Shown here: piece after piece, positions 1-9,115 of the stretch
Numbering within the stretch: the first letter of the stretch is position 1
Layout of the letters: every line of letters begins with the position of its first letter
Assembly: GCF_039602135.1 (NCBI RefSeq)
Contig: NZ_CP125942.1
Location: 2,046,001-2,110,000, forward strand
DNA length: 64,000 nt
DNA from: Glutamicibacter sp. B1
GTDB taxonomy: Bacteria; Actinomycetota; Actinomycetes; Actinomycetales; Micrococcaceae
Reading direction: 5' to 3'
Program-made: the position numbers and the translations under genes
Notes under the pieces: generated by a model
The model's input: the letters and a program-made list of their open reading frames with translations, nothing else
Databases searched by the model: none
Told to the model about the DNA's origin: nothing

Positions 1-572
1 AACAGCTTCTTACCGTCGACCACGGTACGCAGCTTGGCGCCGTCGAAATCGTCGGAGATTGGCATGCGGCTGGTCAGCTTCTTGACCAAGCCGCTCTCTT
101 CATCCTCATCATCGTCCTTGAGCTGGTTCCATGCGGTCCACAGCAGGAAGGCACCGAAAATGTAGAAGACCCACGACCACTGTTCGATAATCGCTGCACC
201 GGCCACGATGAAGATCGCGCGCAGAATCAGCGCGATAATAATGCCGAACATCAGCACTTCCTGCTGGTACTTTCGCGATACCGAGAAGCGAGCCATGATG
301 ATGATAAAGACGAACAGGTTGTCCACCGACAATGCGTATTCGGTGACCCAACCGGCATAGAATTCCTGGCCGATCTGGCTTCCGGCCTGCCACCAAAGGA
401 TTCCGCCGAAGATTAAGGCCAGGGCGATGTAGATGCCGACAAAGATGCCAGCTTCTTTCATGGAAGGAATGTGCGGACGTTTGGTGACGTACAGCAGGTC
501 TGCGATGAGCACCGCGCACAAAACAACCAGCGCGATGATCTCAAATTGAATGGTTAACCCATGAGTGCCCAC
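1..572 (-). CDS. TerC family integral membrane protein (3' part missing at window edge)
   Basis: TerC-family proteins are polytopic membrane proteins tied to tellurium resistance and, when behind a yybP-ykoY riboswitch, to Mn2+ export. Only about the first 190 codons are present. The start is a GTG at 570-572 (MGTHGLTIQFEIIALVVLCA...), with AAAGG about 10 nt upstream. The conserved acidic motifs are visible: CAVLIADLLYV in the first membrane segment and ALSVDNLFVFIIIMARF in the third. At least five hydrophobic segments alternate with short loops. A cytoplasmic acidic loop (KDDDEDEESG) follows the fifth. The riboswitch directly upstream supports a role in metal homeostasis, most likely manganese. 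The C-terminal half lies outside the window, so completeness cannot be judged. Confidence 0.9.
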   Translation of the reverse strand, partial: MGTHGLTIQFEIIALVVLCAVLIADLLYVTKRPHIPSMKEAGIFVGIYIALALIFGGILWWQAGSQIGQEFYAGWVTEYALSVDNLFVFIIIMARFSVSRKYQQEVLMFGIIIALILRAIFIVAGAAIIEQWSWVFYIFGAFLLWTAWNQLKDDDEDEESGLVKKLTSRMPISDDFDGAKLRTVVDGKKL

Positions 573-667
573 GGACGAGCGACCTTTCGTTGGAGGGTAT
601 GGAAAATCGCCGCAAGTCTCTCCGCCGTCATCCAAGCTTCCCTGTAACGAGAAAGCACGTGTGCTGA

Positions 668-748
668 TCGGCTGCTGCGCCCGGCGAAACGTCTTTGGTT
701 CGCGTGTTGACGTTCACAGCATTGGGATACTCCCCTACGTCCAAACAT
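668..748 (-). ncRNA. yybP-ykoY (manganese) riboswitch of the terC gene
   Basis: Read on the minus strand, the leader holds GGGGAGTATCCC, then GTCAACACG, then a closing segment with AAAGACGTTTCGCCGGGC. This order matches the conserved core of the yybP-ykoY class, an established Mn2+ sensor that often controls TerC/MntP-type genes. A -10 like TACACT (751-756) would start the transcript near 744, directly at the aptamer. About 95 nt separate the aptamer from the GTG start and could hold the expression platform. Exact helix ends were judged by eye. Confidence 0.8.
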
Positions 749-750
749 CT

Positions 751-756
751 AGTGTA
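751..756 (-). promoter_or_regulatory. -10 element of the terC/riboswitch transcript
   Basis: TACACT on the minus strand lies 7 nt before the first bases of the manganese riboswitch. The -35 region (around AAGCCT) is poor. This is the natural transcription start because uvrB ends only about 37 nt further upstream. Confidence 0.45.
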
Positions 757-792
757 GCGCACAGCCTCCCCACAGGCTTTTTTAACCTTCAT

Positions 793-2880
793 TTAGGCGT
801 GCCCGGCCGCCTTCATCTGGCGTAGCTCCTTCTTGAGTTCGGATACTTCGTCACGGATTCGCGCAGCCAATTCGAACTGTAGTTCCGCGGCCGCGGCATG
901 CATCTGTTCGGTCATCTCTTCAATTTGGGACAACAGGTCTTCTGCCGGAGCGGCCGCCAAACCGTCCTTACGCACGGTTGTAGAGGCTTTACTCCGCTTC
1001 GCGTCCTTTGCCAACCGGTTATTGTTCAGCAGTTCCTGGGTATCGGCGTCTTCGCGGGCCAGCTGGTCGGTAATATCGGCGATCTTCTTGCGCAGCGGCT
1101 GTGGGTCAATCCCGTGTTCCTTATTGTGTGCTTCCTGAATGGCGCGACGACGATTGGTCTCTTCGATCGCCTGATCCATCGCGTCGGTGATCTTATCGGC
1201 ATACATAATCACCTGGCCCGACACGTTACGAGCGGCACGACCAATGGTCTGAATCAGCGAGGTCGCTGAGCGCAGGAAGCCCTGCTTATCGGCATCAAGG
1301 ATCGCCACGAGCGAGACTTCTGGCAGGTCCAAGCCCTCACGCAACAGGTTAATGCCCACCAGCACATCAAAGGAGCCCATACGTAGTTCACGCAGCAATT
1401 CCACACGGCGGATGGTATCCACGTCCGAGTGCAGGTATTGCACGCGCACCTGATGCTCGGTGAGGTAATCGGTCAGGTCTTCAGCCATGCGCTTGGTCAG
1501 CGTGGTGACCAGCACTCGTTCGTCACGGTCCACACGGGTGCGGATTTCGTCGAGCAAATCATCAATCTGCCCCTTGGTGGGCTTCACAATAATTTCGGGA
1601 TCGATCAAACCGGTCGGGCGAATAATCTGTTCCACGAACCCATCGGATTTGCCCAGCTCATACTTGCCGGGGGTCGCCGAAAGGTACACCGTCTGCCCGA
1701 TCCGCTCCAAGAACTCGTCCCATTTCAACGGACGGTTATCCATCGCTGAAGGCAGGCGGAAGCCGTGTTCAACCAGGGTGCGCTTTCGCGACATATCCCC
1801 TTCATACATGGCACCGATCTGCGGCACGGTCACATGCGACTCGTCGATCACCAGCAAGAAGTCGTCCGGGAAGTAATCCAGCAGGCAGTGCGGTGCGGAA
1901 CCGGCATCACGACCGTCAATATGTCGCGAATAGTTCTCGATGCCGTTGCAGAAGCCCATCTGCTCCATCATTTCCAGGTCATAGGTGGTGCGCATGCGCA
2001 GTCGCTGCGCTTCGACCAGCTTGTTCTGCGATTCGAGCTCCTTGAGGCGTACCGCCAGTTCATCTTCGATCCGCTTGATGGCTTTGCCCATGCGTTCGGC
2101 ACCGGCCACATAGTGGCTGGCCGGGAAAATGTACATTTCGGTTTCTTCGCGGATCACTTCACCGGTAACCGGGTGCAGGGTATAGATGGCTTCAACTTCG
2201 TCGCCGAAGAACTCGATGCGCACGGCCTGCTCTTCATACATCGGGATGATTTCAACGGTGTCACCGCGCACGCGGAAGGTCCCACGGTGGAAATCCATGT
2301 CGTTGCGGGTGTACTGCATGGCGACGAACTGGCGCAGCATCGCGTCACGGTTCAGTTCCTCACCGGTGCGCACGGTGACCATGCCGGCGACGTATTCTTC
2401 CGGGGTGCCCAAACCATAAATGCAGGAGACGGTGGCGACCACGATCGTATCGCGCCGGGTGAGCAGTGAGTTAGTCGCCGAGTGGCGCAGCCGTTCCACT
2501 TCCTCGTTGATGGAGGAATCCTTCTCGATGAAGGTATCGGTCTGAGGCACATAGGCCTCGGGCTGGTAGTAGTCGTAATAGGAGACGAAGTACTCCACCG
2601 CGTTGTTCGGCATCAGTTCGCGGAACTCATTGGCCAGCTGCGCGGCCAGGGTCTTGTTCTGCACCAGCACCAGGGTGGGACGTTGTACCTGTTCTACGAG
2701 CCACGCGGTGGTGGCTGACTTACCAGTACCCGTGGCACCCAGCAGAACGATGTCCTTCTCGCCGTTGTTAATCCGCTGCGTCAGCTGTTCGATGGCCTGG
2801 GGCTGATCACCCGCGGGCTCATATTCGCTGATGACTTCGAAAGGGGCAACAACACGCTTAATTGGCTGGGCAAGACTCAT
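793..2880 (-). CDS. uvrB: Excinuclease ABC subunit B (UvrB)
   Basis: UvrB is the damage-verifying helicase-like subunit of nucleotide excision repair; it takes DNA from UvrA2 and recruits UvrC. The 695-residue protein has Walker A ([14 protein letters not shown], near residue 48), the beta-hairpin region ([14 protein letters not shown]), the DEAD-like box LLVIDESHV, helicase motifs V/VI ([22 protein letters not shown]) and a C-terminal UVR domain ([19 protein letters not shown]) that binds UvrC. The length is normal. The ATG at 2880 has no Shine-Dalgarno sequence; TATGCT (2887-2892) ends 6 nt before it, so the mRNA is probably leaderless. It seems monocistronic. Confidence 0.98.
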   Translation of the reverse strand: MSLAQPIKRVVAPFEVISEYEPAGDQPQAIEQLTQRINNGEKDIVLLGATGTGKSATTAWLVEQVQRPTLVLVQNKTLAAQLANEFRELMPNNAVEYFVSYYDYYQPEAYVPQTDTFIEKDSSINEEVERLRHSATNSLLTRRDTIVVATVSCIYGLGTPEEYVAGMVTVRTGEELNRDAMLRQFVAMQYTRNDMDFHRGTFRVRGDTVEIIPMYEEQAVRIEFFGDEVEAIYTLHPVTGEVIREETEMYIFPASHYVAGAERMGKAIKRIEDELAVRLKELESQNKLVEAQRLRMRTTYDLEMMEQMGFCNGIENYSRHIDGRDAGSAPHCLLDYFPDDFLLVIDESHVTVPQIGAMYEGDMSRKRTLVEHGFRLPSAMDNRPLKWDEFLERIGQTVYLSATPGKYELGKSDGFVEQIIRPTGLIDPEIIVKPTKGQIDDLLDEIRTRVDRDERVLVTTLTKRMAEDLTDYLTEHQVRVQYLHSDVDTIRRVELLRELRMGSFDVLVGINLLREGLDLPEVSLVAILDADKQGFLRSATSLIQTIGRAARNVSGQVIMYADKITDAMDQAIEETNRRRAIQEAHNKEHGIDPQPLRKKIADITDQLAREDADTQELLNNNRLAKDAKRSKASTTVRKDGLAAAPAEDLLSQIEEMTEQMHAAAAELQFELAARIRDEVSELKKELRQMKAAGHA

Positions 2881-2886
2881 AGAACC

Positions 2887-2892
2887 AGCATA
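2887..2892 (-). promoter_or_regulatory. -10 box of a leaderless uvrB mRNA
   Basis: TATGCT on the minus strand, 6 nt before the uvrB ATG and with no ribosome binding site between them. Transcription would start at or next to the A of the start codon. No actinobacterial SOS box of the TCGAAC-N4-GTTCGA type was seen nearby. Confidence 0.5.
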
Positions 2893-2954
2893 TCGACTTG
2901 GTTGGACCGAATAGGACGGTCTCTAGCCAGCTTTCAGCTTAAAGCGGGCGCGAG

Positions 2955-3203
2955 CTACTTGCGCATGCCATAACGGATCGCATTGCGCTTGACCGTTCGC
3001 CCGATCGTATTGCTAAAGAAACCCATGGTCATGATCGTCGCCGCGATAATTCCCAGCAGGGCCAACCACCCGGAAATATAAACCACCGGCGAGTAGGGGC
3101 CGGTCTCTTGGCTCACAAATTCGGCCCGTCCGCCAAAGCCAAGCCACAGCACCAGGGCAATACCGAAGGAAACAAACATCGTCCATTTGCACGTCTTGTA
3201 CAT
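2955..3203 (-). CDS. Small two-helix membrane protein, function unknown
   Basis: This 82-residue protein has two hydrophobic segments: roughly residues 9-25 (MFVSFGIALVLWLGFGG) and 43-65 (YISGWLALLGIIAATIMTMG). The C-terminus is basic (RTVKRNAIRYGMRK) and so probably cytoplasmic. I do not recognise a family. It ends 74 nt upstream of the uvrB start and starts 17 nt after coaE ends, on the same strand, so it may be co-transcribed with coaE. The absence of a disrupted frame and the clear hydrophobic pattern support a real gene. Confidence 0.7.
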   Translation of the reverse strand: MYKTCKWTMFVSFGIALVLWLGFGGRAEFVSQETGPYSPVVYISGWLALLGIIAATIMTMGFFSNTIGRTVKRNAIRYGMRK

Positions 3204-3220
3204 CGTCTTCTCCTGCGTTC

Positions 3221-3805
3221 CTAGGTTAGCTGCTTGTAGAGGGCGTTCACTTGCGCCCGCAATTCTTCGAGGGTGCCAGAATTATCCAGCACATAATCTG
3301 CTACCGCCGAGCGTTGCTCATCAGTGGCTTGAGCGTCCATCCGCGATTGGGCCTCATCGGCGCTCCATCCACGATTCTGGATCATCCGGCGGATCCGCTC
3401 TTCGTGTGGTGCCTGCACCACAATCACGGCATCAAAATTCTCGGCTTGCCCGGATTCCACCAACAACGGAATGTCTTCGATCACCAGGGCGTCGGCCGGT
3501 GCTTGTGCCCGCAACTCGGCCGCACGCTCTCGCACCAGGGGGTGCACGATTCCGTTAAGCTTCGTGCGTGCCTGCTCATCGGCAAACACGATCGCGCCTA
3601 AGGCCTGACGATCTAAGGAACCATCGGCGAGTATGACGCTCGGCCCAAAGTGCTCCGTGATCTCAGCCAAGCCCTTGGTTCCCGGGGCGACCACTTCGCG
3701 GGCCAGTGCGTCGGCGTCGATCACGACCGCTCCCAGCGCGGCTAATTGTGCTGCCACCGCAGATTTTCCGGAAGCTACTCCCCCGGTCAGTCCCACATGC
3801 TTCAT
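3221..3805 (-). CDS. coaE: Dephospho-CoA kinase (CoaE)
   Basis: CoaE phosphorylates the 3'-hydroxyl of dephospho-CoA, the last step of coenzyme A synthesis, in the cytosol. The 194-residue protein starts with the P-loop VGLTGGVASGKSAVAAQL (residues 4-21). It carries the family residues VIDADALAREVV (near 32-43) and the lid-region arginines (ERIRRMIQNRGWSADEAQSRM). Length is typical of the single-domain form; the C-terminal UPF0157/GrpB extension found in some actinobacterial CoaE proteins is absent. The ATG at 3805 has a good Shine-Dalgarno (GGTGGAG). It is divergent from the YigZ gene with only 25 nt between start codons, so the two promoters must overlap. Confidence 0.96.
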   Translation of the reverse strand: MKHVGLTGGVASGKSAVAAQLAALGAVVIDADALAREVVAPGTKGLAEITEHFGPSVILADGSLDRQALGAIVFADEQARTKLNGIVHPLVRERAAELRAQAPADALVIEDIPLLVESGQAENFDAVIVVQAPHEERIRRMIQNRGWSADEAQSRMDAQATDEQRSAVADYVLDNSGTLEELRAQVNALYKQLT

Positions 3806-3817
3806 GTCTCCACCCTA

Positions 3818-3823
3818 TAAACT
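3818..3823 (+). promoter_or_regulatory. -10 box of a leaderless yigZ-type mRNA
   Basis: TAAACT lies 7 nt before the ATG at 3831, with no Shine-Dalgarno, inside the 25-nt gap between divergent coaE and this gene. The spacing matches the actinobacterial leaderless arrangement. The promoter core therefore overlaps the coaE ribosome binding site on the other strand. Confidence 0.55.
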
Positions 3824-3830
3824 ATTAGCA

Positions 3831-4505
3831 ATGAACACCAACGATTCGGTCGCGACCAGCTACACCACCCTGCTCGAAGACAGTGTGCACGAGCTAGAGA
3901 TTAAGCGTTCTCGCTTCATTACCTACCTCTACCGGGTCGACTCCGAATCTGCAGCTCGGGAGCACATTGCGGCCCTGCGCAAAACACATTTTGATGCCCG
4001 GCACCACTGCACGGCCTTTATTCTTGGGCCCGATCGAATGACCCAACGCTCCAATGACGACGGTGAACCTTCGGGCACTGCCGGTGTTCCCATGCTTGAT
4101 GCCCTCGCCAAACGCGAACTGCCCGATCACAGCCACCTTTCCGACGTGCTGGCCGTGGTCGTCCGCTATTTTGGTGGCATTAAGCTCGGTGCCGGCGGGC
4201 TGGTGAGGGCCTATTCAGAGGCAGTCTCCACCGCCCTGGACCAAGCCACTTTACTGCGCCGCGAACGCCTGCGCATCTTCGCCCTGCCGGCTTCCCATGC
4301 CCTCGCGGCCCGTTATGAAAATGAGCTGCGCGCCGCCGGCTACCAGGTCGAACCCACCCAATGGCTTGCCGAATCCGCGCTAATTCACATTGGTATTCCC
4401 GATACCCCTGAAGCCACCGACCAGTTGCACACCCACGTCGCCACGCTCACCTCCGGCGCCGGAGAGCTGAGCGACACCACCACCCGATGGGTTGATCTGA
4501 TTTGA
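3831..4505 (+). CDS. YigZ/IMPACT family protein (UPF0029)
   Basis: This family is related to the eukaryotic translation regulator IMPACT; the bacterial role is not settled. The 224-residue protein carries the UPF0029 signature in its first 130 residues: KRSRFITYLYRV, HHCTAFILG, DDGEPSGTAGVPMLDAL and VVVRYFGGIKLGAGGLVRAY, followed by the smaller C-terminal DUF1949-type ferredoxin-like domain (about residues 140-224). The reading frame is open further upstream over coaE, but the ATG at 3831 gives the normal family length and fits a leaderless promoter. The stop codon overlaps the start of the next gene, so the two are probably translated together. Confidence 0.9.
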   Translation: MNTNDSVATSYTTLLEDSVHELEIKRSRFITYLYRVDSESAAREHIAALRKTHFDARHHCTAFILGPDRMTQRSNDDGEPSGTAGVPMLDALAKRELPDHSHLSDVLAVVVRYFGGIKLGAGGLVRAYSEAVSTALDQATLLRRERLRIFALPASHALAARYENELRAAGYQVEPTQWLAESALIHIGIPDTPEATDQLHTHVATLTSGAGELSDTTTRWVDLI

Positions 4506-5665
4506 ATCTCGTTCCCCACTCCACCCCCGATCTGCAGGCCCTGCTCGCGTCGCTCAGCCGCTGGCCCGATGTCCAAGCGCCCAACCTTTTTGCTGCCGAT
4601 GCCGCCGACCGACTGATCCTGGATACCGCCGCCGAACATGTGGCCGACGCCGGCTGGCCCGCCAACATCTCGATCGTCGGCGATCACTACGGGGCATTGA
4701 CCCTAGGCGCCCTGGCCTTGGGTAGCACCTCGGTACGTGTACACACCGATTCGCTCACCGCCCGCCACGCCATCGAGGCCAACATCCGCCAGCTCATGCC
4801 AGAAGCCAGCGAACGCCTCCAATTTTTCTCCCTGGCCGAGGCCGCCGAACAGGCCGCCACCATTTTGCTGACCCTGCCGCGTGGATTGGACGTGCTGGAC
4901 GAACAGCTCGCGGCCATCGCCGCCGTTGCCACGCCTGAAGCGACGCTTTTTGCCGGTGGCCGCATCAAACATATGAGCCGGTCGATCAACGACCTGCTGA
5001 TCTCGCGTTTTACCCGGGTCGATGTCTCGCTGGCTCGGCAGAAGTCCCGTGTTTTGACCGCCTCACTTCCCTTGGCGCAACAGCCTCCATCCCGCTTCCC
5101 GGCCACCGCAACCCACCAAGTGAAGGGCACCAGTTTTAGCCTGCACGCCGGTGCCGGAACCTTTGGGGCTGCGCGCTTAGACCCCGGAACTCGCCTGCTT
5201 TTGGAAAACTTGCCCGATCTTGGCGGCCACAAAACCCTGGTGGACTTGGCCTGCGGCAATGGCTCCATCGGCATGTACGCAGCGCTCACCTACCCCCATC
5301 TTCAGGTGGACGCCTCCGATCATTCGGCTTCCGCCGTCGCATCAACACTGGCCGCGGCGCAGTTCAACGGGTTATCGCACCGCGTTAGCGCCACTCAGGA
5401 CGATGCCCTGCGTCGCTTGCCTAATGCTTCGGCCACGCTCATAACCCTGAACCCGCCCTTCCACATCGGCAATACGGTCACCGCCGACATCGCGTTCAAA
5501 CTGATCGACGACGCAGCCCGAGTCCTCGCACCCGGCGGCACCCTAGTGTGCGTGTTCAACTCGCATCTGCGCTACCGCAACGAATTGGTCCGGCGGGTTG
5601 GCCCCACCACCCAGTTGGCCAGAGATAAGACCTTCACCGTGACCGCTTCCGTCAAGGGGCATTAG
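4502..5665 (+). CDS. Class I SAM-dependent methyltransferase, RsmC/RlmG-like
   Basis: The layout matches the rRNA guanine-N2 methyltransferases RsmC and RlmG: a degenerate N-terminal methyltransferase-like domain (residues about 20-190) and a catalytic C-terminal domain (200-387). SAM motif I is visible as VDLACGNGSIGMYAA and the catalytic loop as TLNPPFHIG, the NPP[FY]H form used for exocyclic amino groups of guanine. A TTG start at 4502 overlaps the previous stop (TTGA), so no spacing remains and coupling is likely. Which rRNA position it modifies cannot be told from sequence. 387 residues is normal for the family. Confidence 0.85.
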   Translation: MNLVPHSTPDLQALLASLSRWPDVQAPNLFAADAADRLILDTAAEHVADAGWPANISIVGDHYGALTLGALALGSTSVRVHTDSLTARHAIEANIRQLMPEASERLQFFSLAEAAEQAATILLTLPRGLDVLDEQLAAIAAVATPEATLFAGGRIKHMSRSINDLLISRFTRVDVSLARQKSRVLTASLPLAQQPPSRFPATATHQVKGTSFSLHAGAGTFGAARLDPGTRLLLENLPDLGGHKTLVDLACGNGSIGMYAALTYPHLQVDASDHSASAVASTLAAAQFNGLSHRVSATQDDALRRLPNASATLITLNPPFHIGNTVTADIAFKLIDDAARVLAPGGTLVCVFNSHLRYRNELVRRVGPTTQLARDKTFTVTASVKGH

Positions 5666-5728
5666 GACTTTTCCACAACTCGCGATCGCACGTTTATCGC
5701 CCGCGCTCCACCACCGCGTTCTTGGTCC

Positions 5729-7375
5729 ATGAGTGATTCGATCGGTCAGGCCATTGCCGACCTCAACCAGGCAATCAGGAGCACTTCGGCAATCACCGCC
5801 GATCAGGCTCTGGCTATCGCTGCACTCATTCCGGACCTGCACCAGTTCATCGCCCCCATTGCTGGTGCAGGGCCGGAAAACCAACCGGCCTACTCACAGG
5901 ATCCACGTTTCGCCCTGGCCCTGGCACAATCGGTCGAGCTGACCGCCCACCAAGCATTACGCACCCGGGTGTACGCGGCACATCTGCTCGAATCCACAGC
6001 AGCCCACACCCTAACGACAGACGAACTGGAAGCCGTCCGCGCAGGGAGCACTGACTTCACCGAACCCGCGCAGTGCACCGGCCAACGCCCCAGTTTTCGC
6101 AACAGCACTGACTTGCTCGCCTCCTGGTTGCGCCTAGAACATTTTGAGGCTCAACGTCGAACAGACAGCGCGCACCATGTTTTTGCCCAGTTTGACTACC
6201 ATCATCAGGTGTACCCTGCACAGTTCCCCCTCATGGCCCAACGGTTTCGTGATGGCTCGCTGCCACCGGCTGAAGCACTGTCCGCCGCACGTCGTTTGGG
6301 CTCGCTGGAACCAAAACGCACAGAATTCGCCCCTCCAACCACATCAAGTGTGCGCGATGAGCAGGGCCAGCTAGTCGAGTCAGTACTGAACCTGGAAATG
6401 GACGAGCCAGAACCTGCCACCCGACACAAGGCCGTCAACCTCGTTATCAAGACGGCGCGCGAACAACTATCCCAGGAACAGCCCGAAGCTGAGGAAGGGA
6501 TCTTCCGCAAGGGACTGCGTCGTGGCCTCATTTGGTATGAGATGGGGCTGCGACCGGTTCGCGCGGAACTTTTCGAATCTGGACTCACTCAGAGTGACAA
6601 CCCACGCTCCGGCGCAGGGCAAACGGCCCGCGAAGCATTCGTCGATGAAAACGCTGAAACGCAAGAGTCCGCAGGCGAACATCCGGACTTCATCACCGAT
6701 GAGGAAGCCGCCACCGCCGAGTCCACCGATTCCGCGCCCATTTCTCCAGCGGCCCGTCGACTCAACGCGGTCATGAATTTGCTCGAACTCAACGCTAAAC
6801 GGCTCAAGCGTCTGCAAGAAGCGATGGGCAAACGGGCAAATTCGCCAGATTCTTCGCCTCCTGAGACCGAGGATCTGGACTTACCCGTGATCAAACCGCA
6901 GGTAGTGGTCATGTTGACTCTGGCCGAGTTGGAAGGTCGAGCCGAAACCCACGGAATCACGGGACATGGTTTTAAGCTCAGCGCCACCGATCTTCGCCAA
7001 ACCCTAGCCAAAGCGAAAATCATTCCGATGGTTTTGGGCGGTAAGGGCGAGCTCCTGGACATTGGGCGCAGCCAACGCAAGCATCCTGGCTATATGCGTT
7101 TAGGCATATCGGTGCGCGACCGGGGTTGCATTGTGCCCGGTTGCACCATGGATCCCGAACGCTGCAATATCCACCACATCTGGTTCTGGTCGGAAGGTGG
7201 AGTCACCTCCGTGTACTGGAGTGCGATGCTCTGCGATACCCACCATCATGATGTCCATGCCGGGCTCATCAAGGTCATTCCAGATGACGGGGTCCCTAAG
7301 GTCATTCTCCCGAACTTTGTCGATCCGACCCAGACCCCTGTGCGTAACCGCTATAACGATGTACAAGCGGCCTAA
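5729..7375 (+). CDS. DUF222 / HNH-type protein (13E12 repeat family)
   Basis: Proteins with an N-terminal DUF222 and a C-terminal HNH module are frequent in actinobacterial genomes, often in several copies and of unknown role. This one has 548 residues. The C-terminal module shows RDRGCIVPGCTMDPERCNIH (two CxxxxC-type cysteines and the HH pair) and then GGVTSVYW followed by MLCDTHHHDVHAG, about residues 460-515. The position that is usually Asn in HNH (SVxNG...LLC) is Trp here (residue 497), so nuclease activity is doubtful. The middle (about 290-380) is acidic and low in order. No integrase or methylase is adjacent, so mobility is not supported. Confidence 0.85.
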   Translation: MSDSIGQAIADLNQAIRSTSAITADQALAIAALIPDLHQFIAPIAGAGPENQPAYSQDPRFALALAQSVELTAHQALRTRVYAAHLLESTAAHTLTTDELEAVRAGSTDFTEPAQCTGQRPSFRNSTDLLASWLRLEHFEAQRRTDSAHHVFAQFDYHHQVYPAQFPLMAQRFRDGSLPPAEALSAARRLGSLEPKRTEFAPPTTSSVRDEQGQLVESVLNLEMDEPEPATRHKAVNLVIKTAREQLSQEQPEAEEGIFRKGLRRGLIWYEMGLRPVRAELFESGLTQSDNPRSGAGQTAREAFVDENAETQESAGEHPDFITDEEAATAESTDSAPISPAARRLNAVMNLLELNAKRLKRLQEAMGKRANSPDSSPPETEDLDLPVIKPQVVVMLTLAELEGRAETHGITGHGFKLSATDLRQTLAKAKIIPMVLGGKGELLDIGRSQRKHPGYMRLGISVRDRGCIVPGCTMDPERCNIHHIWFWSEGGVTSVYWSAMLCDTHHHDVHAGLIKVIPDDGVPKVILPNFVDPTQTPVRNRYNDVQAA

Positions 7376-7437
7376 CTCGCGCTAACCAGCGACACGTCAG
7401 TCTCTGGTCAAAAATATTCCCCGTTGAAATGTCCGTT

Positions 7438-7470
7438 GGGCTTGCTCATGATTGTCGTGGGCAAGCCCAT
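7438..7470. other. Hairpin downstream of the DUF222/HNH gene
   Basis: An inverted repeat GGGCTTGC...GCAAGCCC closes a 14-nt loop about 60 nt after the HNH gene stop. No T-run follows on either strand, so it is at best a weak terminator for that gene. Confidence 0.4.
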
Positions 7471-7555
7471 CGGCGTGCCCCATGAATCAGCCCGGCCACC
7501 GTGTAAGCTAAGCCCGCGATGTGCGCATTCATACTGCTCATTCTCAGTGGGTTAA

Positions 7556-7590
7556 AAACAAAAGTCCAACCCTTTCGGGTTGGACTTTTG
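7556..7590 (-). terminator. Rho-independent terminator of rpsA
   Basis: A 13-bp perfect stem (AAAAGTCCAACCC / GGGTTGGACTTTT) with a TTTC loop lies about 50 nt after the rpsA stop. On the minus strand it is followed by TTTTGTTTTT. It can also stop transcripts from the opposite HNH gene, since the genes converge. Confidence 0.85.
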
Positions 7591-7639
7591 CGTATCAGCT
7601 AAAGCTAATTACGTTTCCTGCACGAGGCAGAAGCTGAAA

Positions 7640-9115
7640 TTAGTTGCCGGTCAGCTTCTCGCGCAGTGCAGCAAGAGCTTCGTCGGAAGCCAGGGTACCT
7701 GCATCGGTGGCTGGAGCCTCCGAGGAGTACGAAGCTGGAGCTGGCTCGGAGCTACCTGCAGCAGCAGGCTCTGCTTCTGCGTCGGCTACGATTGCGGCAG
7801 CAACCTGCTTCTTGTGTGCTTCCCAACGCTCCTGAGCAGCAGCGTACTGTGCTTCCCATGCAGCGCGCTGGGTGTCGAAGCCTTCGAGCCATTCGTTCGA
7901 CTCTGGGTCGAAGCCCTCTGGGTACTTGTAGTTGCCGGCCTCGTCGTACTCTGCAGCCATGCCGTAGAGTGCTGGGTCGAACTCGGTGCCCTCTGGGTCA
8001 ACACCTTCGTTAGCCTGCTTGAGCGACAGCGAGATGCGGCGGCGCTCCAGGTCGATGTCGATAACCTTGACGAACAGTTCGTCACCAACGGAGACAACCT
8101 GCTCAGCCAGTTCAACGTGGCGAACTGCAAGCTCGGAGATGTGAACCAGGCCTTCGATGCCGTCTTCGACGCGAACGAACGCACCGAATGGAACCAGCTT
8201 GGTAACCTTGCCCGGTACAACCTGACCCAGTGCGTGGGTGCGGGCGAAGGTCTGCCATGGATCTTCCTGGGTAGCCTTCAGCGACAGGGAAACGCGCTCG
8301 CGGTCCAGATCGACTTCGAGAACCTCTACGGTTACTTCCTGGCCAACTTCGACAACCTCTGATGGGTGGTCGATGTGCTTCCAGGACAACTCGGAAACGT
8401 GTACCAGGCCGTCTACGCCGCCCAGGTCCACGAATGCACCGAAGTTGACGATGGAGGAAACAACGCCCGGACGAACCTGGCCCTTTTCCAGCTTGTTGAG
8501 GAAGGTCGAGCGAACCTCGGACTGGGTCTGCTCGAGCCATGCACGGCGGGAAAGCACAACGTTGTTGCGGTTCTTGTCCAGCTCGATGATCTTGGCTTCG
8601 ATTTCCTGGCCGATGTATGGTGCCAGGTCGCGCACACGGCGCATCTCGACGAGCGATGCTGGCAGGAAGCCACGCAGGCCGATGTCCAGGATGAGGCCAC
8701 CCTTGACAACCTCGATGACGGTACCGGTAACGACGCCGTCCTCTTCCTTGATCTTTTCGATGTCGCCCCAAGCACGCTCGTACTGAGCACGCTTCTTGGA
8801 CAGGATCAGGCGGCCTTCCTTGTCTTCCTTGGTCAGAACCAAGGCTTCAACGCTGTCGCCAACGGTGACAACTTCACCTGGGTCAACGTCGTGCTTGATG
8901 GAAAGCTCGCGGGAAGGGATGACACCTTCGGTCTTGTAACCGATGTCGAGCAGAACTTCGTCGTGGTCAACCTTGACGACGGTGCCTTCGACGAGGTCAC
9001 CATCGTTGAAGTACTTGATGGTGGCATCGACTGCGGCCAAGAAGTCCTCAGCAGATCCAATGTCGTTGATTGCGACGACTGGTGCGCTGTTGTTCTCGTT
9101 CGAGGTGATGGTCAT
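7640..9115 (-). CDS. rpsA: 30S ribosomal protein S1
   Basis: S1 binds mRNA leaders on the 30S subunit. The 491-residue protein has four S1/OB repeats, at about residues 38-108, 126-195, 213-282 and 299-368. Each has the VxGxVxxV...GAFVDL-type pattern, for example GVVSSIVNFGAFVDLGGVDG and KVTKLVPFGAFVRVEDGIEG. An acidic Ala/Pro/Ser-rich tail follows. Four repeats is the normal actinobacterial form, shorter than the six of E. coli. The frame stays open upstream, but the ATG at 9115 gives the family N-terminus (MTITSNENNSAPVVAINDIG). A promoter is visible about 115-145 nt upstream, so this mRNA has a long leader despite many leaderless genes nearby. Confidence 0.97.
   Translation of the reverse strand: MTITSNENNSAPVVAINDIGSAEDFLAAVDATIKYFNDGDLVEGTVVKVDHDEVLLDIGYKTEGVIPSRELSIKHDVDPGEVVTVGDSVEALVLTKEDKEGRLILSKKRAQYERAWGDIEKIKEEDGVVTGTVIEVVKGGLILDIGLRGFLPASLVEMRRVRDLAPYIGQEIEAKIIELDKNRNNVVLSRRAWLEQTQSEVRSTFLNKLEKGQVRPGVVSSIVNFGAFVDLGGVDGLVHVSELSWKHIDHPSEVVEVGQEVTVEVLEVDLDRERVSLSLKATQEDPWQTFARTHALGQVVPGKVTKLVPFGAFVRVEDGIEGLVHISELAVRHVELAEQVVSVGDELFVKVIDIDLERRRISLSLKQANEGVDPEGTEFDPALYGMAAEYDEAGNYKYPEGFDPESNEWLEGFDTQRAAWEAQYAAAQERWEAHKKQVAAAIVADAEAEPAAAGSSEPAPASYSSEAPATDAGTLASDEALAALREKLTGN

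Noticed and set aside
761..786. AGCCT...AGGCT stem followed by T6 on the plus strand
   Set aside because: It looks like a terminator, but no plus-strand gene ends here; it lies in the uvrB-terC gap and is short.
1765..2469. 234-codon open frame on the plus strand inside uvrB
   Set aside because: It is antisense to a complete uvrB, with no ribosome binding site and no family pattern; high GC keeps such frames open.
5729..7375. HNH gene as part of a mobile element or intein
   Set aside because: No integrase, terminal repeats, splicing motifs or disrupted host gene are visible around it.
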